Positions 52,501-63,590 of a stretch of 64,000 nt of DNA are shown piece by piece. Below the pieces are notes generated by a model. It saw nothing but the letters and a program-made list of their open reading frames with translations. It was not told the origin of the DNA and ran no database searches. Source of the DNA: Pantoea nemavictus (lineage in GTDB: Bacteria; Pseudomonadota; Gammaproteobacteria; Enterobacterales; Enterobacteriaceae); contig NZ_JBBGZW010000001.1 of assembly GCF_037479095.1 (NCBI RefSeq), forward strand, positions 1,612,001 to 1,676,000, given 5' to 3'. Position numbers and translations under genes: made by a program. Positions within the stretch are counted from its first letter, which is position 1; each line of letters begins with the position of its first letter.

Positions 52501-53341
52501 GCAGCTGATGATCCCCCTGCTCGCCGCGCCAGCGCGCCCCGCCTTTCCGCAGCAGCAGATCACCGGCGTAGACGTCGCCATCGCGCAAATTCACCCATGC
52601 GGCGAGGCTGAAACGCGCGCTTTCGAGGCTGGTATTATCGCGTAGCCATGGGCCAATCCACGGCCGCACATCAACATCATCGGCCTGCATCCAGATGCGA
52701 CCATCGCTAAGCAAGCCGTTGTTATCGTTGAGATCGAGCCGTACCTGCACCACGCCATGCTGCCCGGTAAAGCTGGAGAGGCTCACTTCACCTTCGGCGC
52801 GGTGACGGGTATTTTCGTTTAACCAGGTGAGGCGCGGAATCGCCAGTTCGGCGTGTTGGCCGGACGGCGTAAGAAAGCGAATGCTGCTATCACGCAGATC
52901 GAAGTGGTCGAACTGACGCAAAAATAGATCGTTGATTTGTGCTGGTTTGAAGCTGTTTTTCTGTTCGTCGCTGGTGAGCAACGGGTGATTGGTTTCGAGG
53001 CGCAGTTGCCAGAAGGTGAGATCGCGGAATTGCCAGCGCCAGTGCAACAGCGATTGCCAGACGTTGAGCGCCAGATTGACGCGGCCGATGGTCAGTTGAC
53101 CATCCTCCTGCATCGAAACGTTAAGGTTACGCACCTGCAGCGTGGGGCCAAAATTCTCCCATTTACCCTGCAGCTCGCTGGCGTCCACTGTGACGCCGCT
53201 GACGCGCGAGATCGTCTGCAGAATATCGCTGCGATAATGGTTGAGGTGCGGCATCACGAGGCGCAACCCGCTGACCAGCAGCGCCACAATAACGATGATT
53301 GCGGCGAGCAGCAGTAACAAAATCCTCGGCAACCGCCTCAC
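49523..53341 (-). CDS. yhdP: AsmA-like phospholipid transport protein YhdP
   Basis: A 1272-residue protein anchored by an N-terminal helix (ILLLLLAAIIVIVALLVSGL) with a very long periplasmic DUF3971/AsmA-2 part made of repeating beta-strands. YhdP, TamB and YdbH bridge the inner and outer membranes and move phospholipid outward. The start is GTG 53341 with AAGGAG upstream, which gives the E. coli-type MRRLPRILL end. It follows rng by 46 bases. Confidence 0.95.
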   Translation of the reverse strand: MRRLPRILLLLLAAIIVIVALLVSGLRLVMPHLNHYRSDILQTISRVSGVTVDASELQGKWENFGPTLQVRNLNVSMQEDGQLTIGRVNLALNVWQSLLHWRWQFRDLTFWQLRLETNHPLLTSDEQKNSFKPAQINDLFLRQFDHFDLRDSSIRFLTPSGQHAELAIPRLTWLNENTRHRAEGEVSLSSFTGQHGVVQVRLDLNDNNGLLSDGRIWMQADDVDVRPWIGPWLRDNTSLESARFSLAAWVNLRDGDVYAGDLLLRKGGARWRGEQGDHQLQVDGLTAHMSRFQNGWSLTVPQTRLSTDGIAWAPGHFSLLWKPEDKQMLGANSAPEVRVRATQLDLERLAPILPLFAPLSPTLLDNWRSLQPRGHIDALALDIPLQQPDQTRLQAKWRDLAWQQWELLPGISNLSGSASGSLNNGLLDVAMGQAEVPYGDMFQAPLQIKQITGQLNWLRDANGLTLDGHQLDVQARSLWAHGDFRYQQNLGKAPRLDILAGIRVTDAGDAWRYFPQQLMGHDLTHYLSDAIKGGQVDNATLLFAGDPSLFPFKHNDGMFEVWVPLRNSTFQFQPGWPALENLDINLDFLNNGLWMKAEKTKLGEVDARNVSAVIPDYLKEKLIVDGDISGEGKQIADYFEQTPLKPTLGAALEQLQIGGNVRGSLNLDIPLDGEQVHASGNVVMNNNTLHIKPLNTTLNNLTGRFRYNNGNLESEEMQANWFGQPTGVSFSTQENPDDFGVNVKLLGDWQPGKLKMLPQAMARQLGGSLPWQGNVDITLPHKGGASYKVELKGDGKTVSSHLPAPLDKPAGEAMPITINANGDLKGFTLSGSVRDQHRFNSRWILEPQLRVDRGIWLNDAKTTPKLPEKRGMELNLPALDGEAWMGMLAGSGGSRNAQGEPEVGGALLPGDFIIRTPALTLGGQQWHDVNATVTQGPSGNTRLQLESREARGSLQTAQHAPWQIDLSYLYYNPEWADKNDDKSSPFSGGSSNINFSSWPALQLNCDECWLRGQKFGHMQAKLQPQGDTLALTNGSIDSGSSKLNVAGEWVNKPGNQRTSLKGSLSGENINDAANWFGMNTPLRDAPFKLDYDLHWRSAPWQPSEQTLSGTLKTHFGKGQIADVNTGRAGQLLRLFSFDALLRKLRFDFSDTFNDGFYFDSINGTAWIENGVMRTDNLLVDGLEADIAMKGNIDLVKRQIDMEAVVAPEISASVGVATAFVINPVVGAAVFAASKVLGPLWNKISLLRYHISGPLDKPEINEVLRKPREDEKK

Positions 53342-53387
53342 ACACCTCTCCTTGCTGTCCGTTGGCTTACGGAGCTGAACCTCACGA

Positions 53388-54857
53388 TCACATCATGACG
53401 ACGTCAAACTGCTCTTGGGTATAGAGCGGCTCAACATGAACTTTGACCTGTTTGCCGACGAAGATCTCCACTTCCGCCAGCGCATGTGACTCTTCACCCT
53501 TCAGGGCATCGCCCACTGCAGGTGAAACGTACACCAGGAAGCGGTCGGAATCGTAGGCGTGATGCACGCGCACAATTTCACGCATGATCTCATAACAGAC
53601 GGTTTCAACCGTTTTTAACGTGCCGCGCCCTTTGCACACCGGGCAATCGGCACACAGCACATGCTCAATACTTTCACGCGTACGTTTACGCGTCATTTCC
53701 ACCAAACCCAGTGCCGAGAATCCGTTAATGCCGGTTTTCACCCGATCTTTGCTCAGCGCGCTTTCCAGCGAATGCAGCACGCGACGACGGTGTTCATCAT
53801 TACTCATGTCGATGAAATCGATAATGATAATGCCGCCGAGATTGCGCAGCCGCAGCTGACGCGCGATAGCTTGCGTCGCTTCGATATTAGTATTGAAAAT
53901 AGTTTCGTCGAGGTTGCGGTGTCCGACAAACGCGCCGGTGTTGATATCTACCGTGGTCATCGCTTCGGTTTGATCGATGATCAAATAGCCGCCGGACTTC
54001 AGCTCCACCTTACGCTCCAGCGAGCGCTGGATTTCGTTCTCAACATCGAACAGATCAAAAATCGGCTGTTTGCCGCTGTACAGTTCCAGCTTGCTGGCCA
54101 TTTCCGGAATATATTCACTGGTGAATTCCACCAGCAAATCGCAGGTCAGGCGCGAGTCCACGCGAATGCGATCCAGCGCCGCGCCAGCGAAATCACGCAG
54201 CACGCGCTGTGCTAACGCCAGCTCACCGTACAGCAGGCAGCGCGTCTGATTGCGCTTTTTACGTTCGCTGACTTTGGTCCACAAACGCTTGAGGAAAGCA
54301 GCATCCTGCGCCAGCTCTTCAGAACCAATACCTTCTGCGGCGGTACGAATAATAAAACCACCGAGATCGTCACAGTAAGCTGCAACCACCGCTTTCAGGC
54401 GTTCACGCTCCGCTTCACTCTCAATACGCTGTGACACGCCAACGTGCGAGGCGCCCGGCATAAACACCAGATAGCGCGAAGGTAAAGTAATGTCGGTGGT
54501 AAGGCGCGCGCCTTTGGTGCCCAACGGATCTTTTACCACCTGCACCATCAAATCCTGGCCAGGACGCACCAGTTCACCGATGTCGCGCACCACAAAATTT
54601 TTCTTCTCATCACCCGCCACGCATTCGGTGTGCGGCATGATGTCAGAGGCGTGCAGGAAGGCGGCTTTATCCATGCCGATATCGACAAAGGCCGCCTGCA
54701 TGCCCGGCAAGACGCGACTGACGCGTCCTTTATAGATATTGCCCACAATGCCGCGTCGTGCTTCGCGCTCAATGTGGATTTCCTGCAGAATGCCGCCATC
54801 AATATAAGCAACACGCGTTTCCGAAGGTGTCACATTTACCAGCAGTTCAGCCGTCAT
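53388..54857 (-). CDS. rng: ribonuclease G
   Basis: A 489-residue endonuclease of the RNase E/G family, the same length as E. coli. The S1 domain ([23 protein letters not shown]) is followed by an RNase H-like region, the catalytic Asp residues in [18 protein letters not shown] and IIIDFIDM, and the zinc-link [11 protein letters not shown]. It matures the 5' end of 16S rRNA and decays some mRNAs. Its start overlaps the maf end by 11 bases. Confidence 0.97.
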   Translation of the reverse strand: MTAELLVNVTPSETRVAYIDGGILQEIHIEREARRGIVGNIYKGRVSRVLPGMQAAFVDIGMDKAAFLHASDIMPHTECVAGDEKKNFVVRDIGELVRPGQDLMVQVVKDPLGTKGARLTTDITLPSRYLVFMPGASHVGVSQRIESEAERERLKAVVAAYCDDLGGFIIRTAAEGIGSEELAQDAAFLKRLWTKVSERKKRNQTRCLLYGELALAQRVLRDFAGAALDRIRVDSRLTCDLLVEFTSEYIPEMASKLELYSGKQPIFDLFDVENEIQRSLERKVELKSGGYLIIDQTEAMTTVDINTGAFVGHRNLDETIFNTNIEATQAIARQLRLRNLGGIIIIDFIDMSNDEHRRRVLHSLESALSKDRVKTGINGFSALGLVEMTRKRTRESIEHVLCADCPVCKGRGTLKTVETVCYEIMREIVRVHHAYDSDRFLVYVSPAVGDALKGEESHALAEVEIFVGKQVKVHVEPLYTQEQFDVVMM

Positions 54858-55440
54858 CTTGTCCCCTTAACGCGCGCAGTGACTGAAAATGACTCAGCAG
54901 CTCGCCGGTCTCAACCAGCGGCAATCCCACTACAGCGTGATAGCTTCCATTAATCTTGCGGACAAAATTGCCGCCAAGGCCCTGAATTCCGTACGCGCCG
55001 GCTTTATCCATCGGCTCGCCGCTGGCGATATAGTGCGAAATTTCTTGCGCCGACATCTTGCGGAATGTCACGTCGGTGGTCACCAGGCAATCCAGCTCGC
55101 GCTGCGTATCGGCCAGTGCCACGGCGGTCATCACCTGATGAGTTTGTCCAGACAGCTTGCTCAGCATCTCGGCGGCGTGGGCGGCATCGCACGGTTTTTC
55201 CAGTACTTCACCGTTTAGTACCACAATGGTATCGGCACCGAGAACCGGCAGATCCTGTGGTGCTACCGCGACTCCCGCGCGCGCCTTATCAGACGCCAGA
55301 CGACGCACGTAGGCTTCAGCCGCTTCTTCTGGCTGGCGCTGCTCTTCTACGTGGGTTATCAGGCGTTCAAATTGCAGACCAAGCTGCGTTAACAGCTCAC
55401 GGCGACGCGGTGAACCAGACGCGAGGTACAGGCTAATCAT
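54847..55440 (-). CDS. maf: Maf-type nucleoside triphosphate pyrophosphatase (YhdE)
   Basis: A 197-residue Maf protein with the [13 protein letters not shown]-terminal loop, [15 protein letters not shown] and [13 protein letters not shown] motifs. The YhdE subgroup hydrolyses dTTP, UTP and modified pyrimidine triphosphates. The start ATG 55440 matches the family; an upstream start would run into mreD. It follows mreD by 8 bases and overlaps rng, so the mreBCD-maf-rng block is tightly packed. Confidence 0.95.
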   Translation of the reverse strand: MISLYLASGSPRRRELLTQLGLQFERLITHVEEQRQPEEAAEAYVRRLASDKARAGVAVAPQDLPVLGADTIVVLNGEVLEKPCDAAHAAEMLSKLSGQTHQVMTAVALADTQRELDCLVTTDVTFRKMSAQEISHYIASGEPMDKAGAYGIQGLGGNFVRKINGSYHAVVGLPLVETGELLSHFQSLRALRGQDDG

Positions 55441-55448
55441 AGTATTCC

Positions 55449-55937
55449 TTACTGAACAGCGAATTGACGGCGAATCTTTCTCATCAATAAGAATAGCCAG
55501 GGCCAAAGGATGCCGTCGACCACGCTACTCCAGAAGATCTCTGGCCGGAAAGAGACGTTGATCACCAGGAATTCTGCCCAGAAAACAATCACATCCACCG
55601 CAAGGGACAGCACCATAACCATTAATGCCTGCTGCCACAACGCTAAGTTTCGGAATAACTGAAATTTAAAGGCCACCAGATACGCGATGATGCTAAACGC
55701 CAGAGCACGCACGCCCAGCGTTGAACCTGCCACCAGATCCATTATCGCACCCAGGAAGAAACCCGTGCCGACATTCACCCGATGCGGTAGCGCCAGCACC
55801 CAGTAAATGAGGATCAGCAATAGCCATGAAGGCCGGAACATAAAGATTTGTTCCGGCCAGGGCATGATTTGCAGGATGAGGGCAATCAGAAAGGACAGCC
55901 AGATAACCCATCGGCCCTGGCTGCGATATCGACTCAA
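55449..55937 (-). CDS. mreD: rod shape-determining protein MreD
   Basis: A 162-residue, five- or six-helix inner-membrane protein (E. coli 162). It links MreC with the elongasome (RodA, PBP2) and helps place lateral wall synthesis. It overlaps mreC by 4 bases (ATGA), showing translational coupling. It has no soluble domain. Confidence 0.96.
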   Translation of the reverse strand: MSRYRSQGRWVIWLSFLIALILQIMPWPEQIFMFRPSWLLLILIYWVLALPHRVNVGTGFFLGAIMDLVAGSTLGVRALAFSIIAYLVAFKFQLFRNLALWQQALMVMVLSLAVDVIVFWAEFLVINVSFRPEIFWSSVVDGILWPWLFLLMRKIRRQFAVQ

Positions 55938-56968
55938 GGCTGGCCTCCGCGTGTGTTCGCAGAATTCCCTTGCGAACGACTGCTGTTAGCCGGCTGCGGC
56001 GGCCCCATTTGCTGCGCGGGTTGCATCATGTCCGGTGCCGGCGGGCCCATTTCGCCTGCTGGCGGCAGAACCTGCGGCATCATCTGCATCAGACGTTCAT
56101 TGGCAACGCGATGTACTTCATCTGGCGCCATCGGCGTTTCGCCATTGCGATCCGCGCCCCACAACAACAGCAAATAGCGCAGACGCTGCAGACCTGCAGC
56201 CGGACGCGCCTGAATCACCGTGTAAGCACGCTGTGTATCGACTTTAACCGAGGACACCACGCCGACCGGATAACCTTCCGGGAAACGTCCGCCAAGGCCG
56301 GAAGTCACCAGCACATCGCCCACGCGAATATCCGTGTTGCCCGGCAGATGCTCAAGCTGCAGATCTTCGCTACAACCATTGCCAGCCGCAATCACACGAA
56401 TATCATTACGCAGAACCTGAATTGGCAACGCATGCGAGGCATCGCAAATCAACAAGACGCGGCTGGTCACCTGACCGACCGCAACGACCTGCCCTACCAC
56501 ACCTTTATCGCTTATCACCGGCTGACCTTCGTAAACACCGTTTACGCTGCCTTTATCGATAACCACCTGGTCGGTATAAGGATCGGTTCCGGTTGAAATA
56601 ACCTGAGTAACCATCTTGTGCTCATCCTGGCGCAGCGGCGAGCCGAGCAGTTCACGCAGACGCGCGTTTTCCTGCTTATATTGCCCCAGCATCAGCAAGT
56701 CGCTGTTCTTCAGGAAGAGCTCACGGCGCAGTGCTTTATTTTCCAGCTCCAGCTGCTGACGTGATGCCAGCGTTTCGGAAACGCCATCAAGCAGCTGTCT
56801 TGGGCCGTTGGCCAAAAAGTAAAATGGACTGACCGACGTGTCCAGGTAGTTGCGGATCTGGGAAAAGGAGCTCACGCGGCTATCAGCGATAATAATCGCG
56901 ATAGCTACGATGACTGCCAGAAAGAGGCGCAACTGCAGGGAAGGTCCCCTGCTAAAAATCGGCTTCAT
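55934..56968 (-). CDS. mreC: rod shape-determining protein MreC
   Basis: A 344-residue bitopic protein: membrane helix ([17 protein letters not shown]), a coiled coil (about 70-110), a double beta-barrel core with [19 protein letters not shown], and a Pro/Gln/Met-rich C-terminal tail of about 75 residues. It activates PBP2. It is separated from mreB by 206 bases that hold a short ERIC-like element, so it may have some independent expression. Confidence 0.96.
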   Translation of the reverse strand: MKPIFSRGPSLQLRLFLAVIVAIAIIIADSRVSSFSQIRNYLDTSVSPFYFLANGPRQLLDGVSETLASRQQLELENKALRRELFLKNSDLLMLGQYKQENARLRELLGSPLRQDEHKMVTQVISTGTDPYTDQVVIDKGSVNGVYEGQPVISDKGVVGQVVAVGQVTSRVLLICDASHALPIQVLRNDIRVIAAGNGCSEDLQLEHLPGNTDIRVGDVLVTSGLGGRFPEGYPVGVVSSVKVDTQRAYTVIQARPAAGLQRLRYLLLLWGADRNGETPMAPDEVHRVANERLMQMMPQVLPPAGEMGPPAPDMMQPAQQMGPPQPANSSRSQGNSANTRGGQP

Positions 56969-57076
56969 AAATTCTGCGTGTTCCTCGACATCAGGGAAGA
57001 AGCGTTAGCCTAAATCGCCAACGCCTCCAGGGCTGGACGCATCTCGCCGTGGTGCGCAGGAGCAGCAGCGTCAGCA

Positions 57077-57127
57077 TATATCCCTCGTCCTTCAAACTTC
57101 AGATGCGTTTGAATGACTTTGGGTATA
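57077..57127. repeat. short ERIC-like element without the core
   Basis: Fifty-one bases that begin TATATCCCTCGTCC and end GAATGACTTTGGGTATA, with TTCAAAC/GTTTGAA inside. The left part resembles the ERIC end and the TGCAGCTGCGTT-like stretch, but the central CCCCAG core is missing. It lies between mreB and mreC and could form a hairpin in their mRNA. Confidence 0.55.
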
Positions 57128-57174
57128 GGCGCTATTCCCTGCGCAATTTGACCAGGGCCTCAGCCGGTGAGGAG

Positions 57175-58526
<1,352 letters not shown>

Positions 58527-60473
58527 TTAAATTCGATAACGTTGTGAGTGTTTCTTCACATTACTATTGACCGGCAACGATGGCGCAAAGAAATCGCCCT
58601 GCCCGCCCGAAACACCCAATCCCGACAGCGTTTGCCACTCTGCGCGTGTGCGCACGCCCGCGGCAAAAACCTGCGTCGAGGAAGATTTACATACTTCCAG
58701 CAAACTCTGCACAAACAGCTGATTTTCAGTACGTCGTTCAATATTTCGCACTAAACCCGGCGCAAGCTTGATCACCTCAATCGGGAATTGCTTGATGTAA
58801 GCGCTGCTCACCACTGTCAAACCCGCCTGATCCACCGCAATGCGGCAGCCAAATGTGGTTAATATATGGAAAACCGGCTCTAAACGGTTGAGGTGTTGAC
58901 AAACGTCAGCCTCAGCAAGTTCAAATAAAAAACGTTTTCTTTGCGATTTGCTGCACTGCAGCAGCAGTTTCTGCAGCCAACGCTGGAAGGGCCGCTGCAG
59001 CAGGGAATCAATATTCACCGGTAGTGCCAGCGTTTCATCTGGCCACACTTCAGACAGCGCGGCGATACGTGTAACAAGCTGGCGATCCCAGCTATCCGTC
59101 ATGCCAAGCTGTAACACTAAGGGCATGAATTCCGCCGAAACCACTTCTTTATCGCCATCGAACACCCGCGCCAGCACTTCACGATGATGGACTTTCCCAT
59201 CCAGCAGCACCGCCGGTTTTTGGTACAAACGCGGGCCACCGCGGTTCAGGGTATTCTCGAGCAATGTACGCCAGCGCACGCTGCCACGTCCCATATCGAG
59301 CGTATTACCTTCGCCAACCGACCAGCTATTGCCGCCCTGCAAAGCTGCGCGGCGCGTTGCCATCTCGACATTTTCCATCACCTGCGACACGCTTTGTCCG
59401 CTGCGCCACGCGCTGATGCCGATGTGAATCAGGTCATCGCGATCGACCATGCGCATTGGCGGCAGCGAATCGACGGCATTAATCAACTGATCGGCTATGC
59501 TGTTGGCTTCTTTTAAGGTGCGGTGCGGTAGCAGTACAGCGAAATCACTGCGGAAATAACGCGCCAGCAAAGCACCCGGATAGCGCAGCACAAAGGTCGA
59601 TAACATATTAATCAGGTCAAACAGATACTCTTCCACCAGCGTCGGACCGAGCGTTTCGTGCAGCGTGTCGAGATCGGGTAGACGCACCATCATGACTACG
59701 CCGTGCGTACCGACATCCTCCTGATCCTCCAGCAACGTCGCGAGCTGGTTATCGAAGAACAAGCGATTATTCAGACCGGTGCGTGAATCCTGTGCGGCAA
59801 AGGCACGAATTAAGGTATCGATGCGTAAACGCTGCTCACCCGCTTCGCGTAAATCTCCCAGCAGCGTATCGATTGCGCGGCTGGCTTTTGGCGGCCACTC
59901 AGCAGCATTGTCGCTGCGCGGTATGCGTTCACCCGCCAAAATACGATCGGCACGCGCTTCTAACTGTTCCATATTCTGCCAGCGGCGATTAAGCCAGCGA
60001 TGGGTCATCACCAGCAGCGCAGACATGATGGCCACGACGGTGAGCAGCACGATCAGCGTATAAGCCCCCGTAAAGGAACGAAACCAGGTTTTAGCGGGAT
60101 CGAGCACCACTACGCGCAGCTCAAGCCCTGGCGAGTGCGTCAGCGGCAAATCGAACTGAACAAAGCGATTGGGCTCATCTTCTAACATTGGATTTTCGTG
60201 GCGGGCTAAACTGAACACTACCGTATCGCCGTTGATCAATTGCATTTGTTCGGCGTTGACCACGGGCATCATGCGCGTCAGCCACTGCGTCATCTCCTGC
60301 GGCGATTGTGTAGCAAGCGCTTTATCCACTTCGGTTGCCAGCGTTTGCATCCGTGTTTCCACCCGCTGCTGCGACAGCCAGATAAAACTAAAAACGCAGC
60401 CAACCAGCATTAATAACATTGCCAGTAAGCTTAAAAAGGTAATAAACGCAGAAAATTTAGTTGTTAATCGCAT
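58527..60473 (-). CDS. csrD: CsrD, degenerate GGDEF/EAL regulator of CsrB/C decay
   Basis: A 648-residue inner-membrane protein: two membrane helices (about 10-32 and 135-157), a HAMP-like region, a GGDEF domain degenerated to RSDF, and an EAL domain degenerated to ELAE. In E. coli CsrD does not act on cyclic-di-GMP but makes CsrB and CsrC RNAs sensitive to RNase E. The degenerate motifs agree with that. It is divergent from msrP. Confidence 0.94.
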   Translation of the reverse strand: MRLTTKFSAFITFLSLLAMLLMLVGCVFSFIWLSQQRVETRMQTLATEVDKALATQSPQEMTQWLTRMMPVVNAEQMQLINGDTVVFSLARHENPMLEDEPNRFVQFDLPLTHSPGLELRVVVLDPAKTWFRSFTGAYTLIVLLTVVAIMSALLVMTHRWLNRRWQNMEQLEARADRILAGERIPRSDNAAEWPPKASRAIDTLLGDLREAGEQRLRIDTLIRAFAAQDSRTGLNNRLFFDNQLATLLEDQEDVGTHGVVMMVRLPDLDTLHETLGPTLVEEYLFDLINMLSTFVLRYPGALLARYFRSDFAVLLPHRTLKEANSIADQLINAVDSLPPMRMVDRDDLIHIGISAWRSGQSVSQVMENVEMATRRAALQGGNSWSVGEGNTLDMGRGSVRWRTLLENTLNRGGPRLYQKPAVLLDGKVHHREVLARVFDGDKEVVSAEFMPLVLQLGMTDSWDRQLVTRIAALSEVWPDETLALPVNIDSLLQRPFQRWLQKLLLQCSKSQRKRFLFELAEADVCQHLNRLEPVFHILTTFGCRIAVDQAGLTVVSSAYIKQFPIEVIKLAPGLVRNIERRTENQLFVQSLLEVCKSSSTQVFAAGVRTRAEWQTLSGLGVSGGQGDFFAPSLPVNSNVKKHSQRYRI

Positions 60474-60797
60474 CCCTGTGCCTGCATCACTGCGGTTATG
60501 AACGGTGTTAATCCGTCGACGCCAGTTTTAGCATTGGCGCAAACCTGAGCAAAATAGCACATATCATGGTGTGATTCAGCGCCAGACTGACATCAAAATC
60601 GCACCCTGCAAAACTTAATAAGCGCTACGGCGCGAGTATAGCGTCAAACGATGATCGCCCGACTTTGACGTGGGCTTTTTCGTCCTATTCTCAAAAGGAG
60701 GATTTGGCCAGGAAATTTCACATTTTTTCCGCCAGGTTCGCGCCCGACGCTGAAGTTGCGCATGCTAACGCTAATTTACTATTTACAGGAGCACGTC
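60474..60797. promoter_or_regulatory. csrD/msrP divergent regulatory region
   Basis: A 324-base gap with no convincing gene. TTGACG (60665-60670) and TATTCT (60686-60691) face msrP with a short 15-base spacer. AGTATA (60635-60640), read as TATACT on the minus strand, may belong to a csrD promoter. I could not identify binding sites for the HprR-type regulator known to control E. coli msrP. Confidence 0.35.
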
Positions 60798-61802
60798 ATG
60801 AACCTGAAGCACTTGCTGACAGAAGCCGACGTCACGCCAGAAAGCGTCTTTAATATGCGCCGCCGCCAGGTGTTGAAAGCGTTAGGATTAGGCGCAGCCG
60901 CAGCCAGCTTGCCGGGAACGGCGCAGGCCGATGTACTGAGCTGGTTTAAAGGCAATAACCGCCCGCCCGCGCCTGCAGGTAGAGAGTTAGATTTTACTAA
61001 ACCGGCCGAATGGCAGGCGGATTTGCCGCTTACGCCCTTTGATAAGGTTTCCGGCTACAACAACTTCTATGAATTTGGTCTGGATAAAGCCGATCCTGCT
61101 GCCAACGCCGGAACGCTGAAAACCGATCCATGGCAGTTGCGCATTGAGGGTGAAGTCGCCAAACCAATGACGCTGGATATGGATGACATCTTCAAGCGTT
61201 TTGCGATGGAACAGCGCATTTATCGCATGCGCTGCGTCGAAGCCTGGTCGATGGTCATTCCATGGGTTGGTTTTGAACTGAACAAGCTACTGAAGCTGGT
61301 GGAACCCACCAGCAATGCGCGCTATGTCGCATTCGAAACGCTGTACGCGCCAGACCAAATGCCGGGTCAGAAAGATCGCTTTATCGGCGGTGGGCTGGAT
61401 TATCCCTACGTTGAAGGTTTGCGCCTTGATGAAGCGATGCATCCGCTGACGCTGCTGAGTACCGGCGTGTATGGCAAAGCGCTGCCCCCCCAAAATGGCG
61501 CACCCATTCGCCTGACGGTGCCGTGGAAATACGGCTTTAAAGGCATTAAATCGATTGTGAAAATCACCCTGACGCACGATCGCCCGCCAACCACCTGGAG
61601 CCAGATCGCCGCCAATGAGTACGGCTTCTACGCCAACGTGAACCCACATGTGAATCATCCGCGTTGGTCGCAGGCCACCGAACGTTTCATCGGTGCGGGC
61701 GGCATTCTTAAGGTGGATCGCCAACCTACGCTGCTGTTTAACGGCTACGCCAAAGAAGTGGCTTCACTGTATCGTGGCCTGGATTTACGGGAGAACTATT
61801 GA
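60798..61802 (+). CDS. msrP: MsrP, periplasmic methionine sulfoxide reductase, catalytic subunit
   Basis: A 334-residue molybdoenzyme exported by Tat: [21 protein letters not shown] carries the twin-arginine motif (RRRQVLK, 21-27) and ends in AQA. The molybdopterin-binding Cys is at residue 146 in [11 protein letters not shown]. It repairs oxidised methionines of envelope proteins, using electrons from MsrQ. ATG 60798 has CAGGAGC upstream. A longer in-frame start at 60756 would not suit Tat export. Confidence 0.96.
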   Translation: MNLKHLLTEADVTPESVFNMRRRQVLKALGLGAAAASLPGTAQADVLSWFKGNNRPPAPAGRELDFTKPAEWQADLPLTPFDKVSGYNNFYEFGLDKADPAANAGTLKTDPWQLRIEGEVAKPMTLDMDDIFKRFAMEQRIYRMRCVEAWSMVIPWVGFELNKLLKLVEPTSNARYVAFETLYAPDQMPGQKDRFIGGGLDYPYVEGLRLDEAMHPLTLLSTGVYGKALPPQNGAPIRLTVPWKYGFKGIKSIVKITLTHDRPPTTWSQIAANEYGFYANVNPHVNHPRWSQATERFIGAGGILKVDRQPTLLFNGYAKEVASLYRGLDLRENY

Positions 61803-62405
61803 GTGCGCCTCTCTTTACGCCACATCACCGGCCTAAAAGTCGTGCTGCATCTGGCGGCTTTCCTGCCGTTCGTCTATCTCTTTATGGCGGCGAGCCAGGG
61901 CTGGCTCAGCGCCGATCCGGCGAAAGATATCCAGCATTTTACCGGCAGAATGGCGCTAAAGTTGCTATTAGCCACGCTGCTGGTCACTCCGCTGACCCGC
62001 TATCTTAAACAGCCGCTGCTGATTCGTACCCGCCGCCTGCTCGGCGTATGGTGTTTCGCCTGGGCGAGCTTGCATCTCACCAGCTACTACCTGCTGGAGC
62101 TAGGTTACGATCATCTCGGTTTACTGGGCAGTGAGATCATTTCGCGTCCTTATCTGTTACTGGGAATGATCAGCTGGATCACTCTTTGCGCCCTCGCCAT
62201 CACCTCATTCCAGCGTATGCAGCGCAAACTGGGCCGTGGCTGGCAAACGCTGCACAATGGCATCTATCTTGTGGCGATCCTCGCGCCAATTCACTATTTA
62301 TGGTCAGTGAAAGTGCTGTCACCGCAGCCCGTGATCTACGCCGTACTGGCGATTGGGCTGTTAGCGTGCCGTTACAATAAGTTGCGTAAACTTCTGCAGA
62401 GATAA
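61803..62405 (+). CDS. msrQ: MsrQ, haem membrane subunit of the methionine sulfoxide reductase
   Basis: A 200-residue protein with six predicted membrane helices (ferric reductase-like domain) and conserved haem histidines, for example in [14 protein letters not shown] and [10 protein letters not shown]. It carries electrons from cytosolic NAD(P)H donors to MsrP. The GTG start directly follows the msrP TGA stop, so the two are translated together. Confidence 0.95.
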   Translation: MRLSLRHITGLKVVLHLAAFLPFVYLFMAASQGWLSADPAKDIQHFTGRMALKLLLATLLVTPLTRYLKQPLLIRTRRLLGVWCFAWASLHLTSYYLLELGYDHLGLLGSEIISRPYLLLGMISWITLCALAITSFQRMQRKLGRGWQTLHNGIYLVAILAPIHYLWSVKVLSPQPVIYAVLAIGLLACRYNKLRKLLQR

Positions 62406-62447
62406 TCCCCGCAAGGTTGTGTTCCTCCCGCGAGATCTGTTAAAACG

Positions 62448-62465
62448 TGTGGCCTTCGGGCCACA
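62448..62465 (+). terminator. hairpin after msrQ
   Basis: A 7-bp stem TGTGGCC/GGCCACA with a stable TTCG loop, 43 bases after the msrQ stop. It has no T run, so it may be a Rho-dependent end or a stabilising 3' hairpin. Confidence 0.4.
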
Positions 62466-62496
62466 TCCGATCAACTTCGCAGATAAGACCAGTATT

Positions 62497-62527
62497 TTGC
62501 TGCGAATGGCGACGAAACGGATATAAT
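62497..62527 (+). promoter_or_regulatory. sigma-70 promoter of aroQ-accBC
   Basis: A perfect -10 TATAAT (62522-62527) is followed by GCCCGGC, a GC-rich start region. TTGCTG lies 19 bases upstream, a long spacer. The expected start is near 62534, giving a leader of about 100 bases before aroQ. E. coli accBC is growth-rate controlled, which the GC-rich discriminator would suit. Confidence 0.6.
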
Positions 62528-62637
62528 GCCCGGCTTTATTGCAAGCCACGTCTTCTTTTTCATCCGCAAGGGTGACAAATGCAAGACGTCGCGGTATTTT
62601 ACGCGATGCCTTACTGATTGCAGGAGATAGCAGCAAG

Positions 62638-63090
62638 ATGGCGCACAAATTTCACATACTGCTTTTGAACGGTCCCAATCTGAATTTACTGGGAACGCGC
62701 GAGCCTGATAAATATGGTCACACCACGCTGGCACAAATTGTCGGCGATCTGACGCAACAGGCCGATCAGCACCATGTGAAATTGAGTCATTTGCAATCGA
62801 ACGCAGAGTTTCAGTTGATTGACCGTATTCACGAAGCCCGCGGCAATGTGGATTACATCATCATCAATCCTGCTGCGTTCACGCATACCAGCGTTGCACT
62901 GCGTGATGCCCTGTTGGCGGTTAGCATTCCTTTTATAGAGGTGCATCTCTCAAATGTGCATGCACGCGAGCCGTTCCGACATCACTCCTATCTTTCCGAT
63001 GTATCTGCCGGCGTCATCTGTGGACTTGGCACTGATGGATACTCTTGGGCTTTACAAACGGCAGTAAAACGCCTGTCACATTCCAATTAA
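62638..63090 (+). CDS. aroQ: type II 3-dehydroquinate dehydratase
   Basis: A 150-residue dodecameric enzyme of the shikimate pathway. The lid loop [19 protein letters not shown] holds the catalytic Arg and Tyr, and [16 protein letters not shown] and [17 protein letters not shown] hold Asn and His residues. It dehydrates 3-dehydroquinate. E. coli uses the unrelated AroD. Here it heads the accBC operon, as in Yersinia and Erwinia. ATG 62638 matches the family; an upstream in-frame ATG at 62539 is in the leader. Confidence 0.96.
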   Translation: MAHKFHILLLNGPNLNLLGTREPDKYGHTTLAQIVGDLTQQADQHHVKLSHLQSNAEFQLIDRIHEARGNVDYIIINPAAFTHTSVALRDALLAVSIPFIEVHLSNVHAREPFRHHSYLSDVSAGVICGLGTDGYSWALQTAVKRLSHSN

Positions 63091-63111
63091 ACAGAGTACG
63101 GAACCACACTC

Positions 63112-63579
63112 ATGGATATTCGTAAAATTAAGAAACTGATCGAACTGGTTGAAGAGTCTGGCATCTCCGAGCTGGAAATCTCCGAGGGCGAAGAGTCCGT
63201 TCGTATCAGCCGTTCACCTGCAAATGCCGGCTACCCGATGATGCAGCAGGCGTACGCTGCACCAATGATGCAGCAGCCTGCGCTGGCGACCGCCGTTGCT
63301 CCTGCGGCACCGGTTGCAGCAGAAGCCGCTAAACCAGAAATCAGTGGCCACATCGTGCGTTCACCGATGGTTGGCACCTTCTATCGCACCCCAAGCCCGG
63401 ACGCGAAAGCCTTCATTGAAGTCGGCCAGAAAGTGAACGCCGGCGACACGCTGTGCATCGTTGAAGCGATGAAAATGATGAACCAGATCGAAGCCGACAA
63501 ATCCGGCGTTGTGAAGGCAATCCTGGTCGAAAGCGGCCAACCGGTTGAATTTGACGAGCCGCTGGTCATCATCGAATAA
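63112..63579 (+). CDS. accB: biotin carboxyl carrier protein of acetyl-CoA carboxylase
   Basis: A 155-residue protein. The N-terminal part ([23 protein letters not shown]) is followed by an Ala/Pro/Met/Gln-rich linker and the biotinyl domain with the thumb and the biotinylation motif EAMKMM (Lys at about 121). It carries the carboxyl group between AccC and AccAD in the first step of fatty acid synthesis. It follows aroQ by 21 bases. Confidence 0.98.
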   Translation: MDIRKIKKLIELVEESGISELEISEGEESVRISRSPANAGYPMMQQAYAAPMMQQPALATAVAPAAPVAAEAAKPEISGHIVRSPMVGTFYRTPSPDAKAFIEVGQKVNAGDTLCIVEAMKMMNQIEADKSGVVKAILVESGQPVEFDEPLVIIE

Positions 63580-63590
63580 CGAGGCGAAGC

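Noticed and set aside
58527..60473. Reading csrD as an active diguanylate cyclase/phosphodiesterase
   Set aside because: Both signature motifs are degenerate (RSDF, ELAE), as in E. coli CsrD.
60756..60797. Upstream start for msrP
   Set aside because: The extension would put 14 residues before the Tat signal, and the ATG at 60798 has a good ribosome-binding site.
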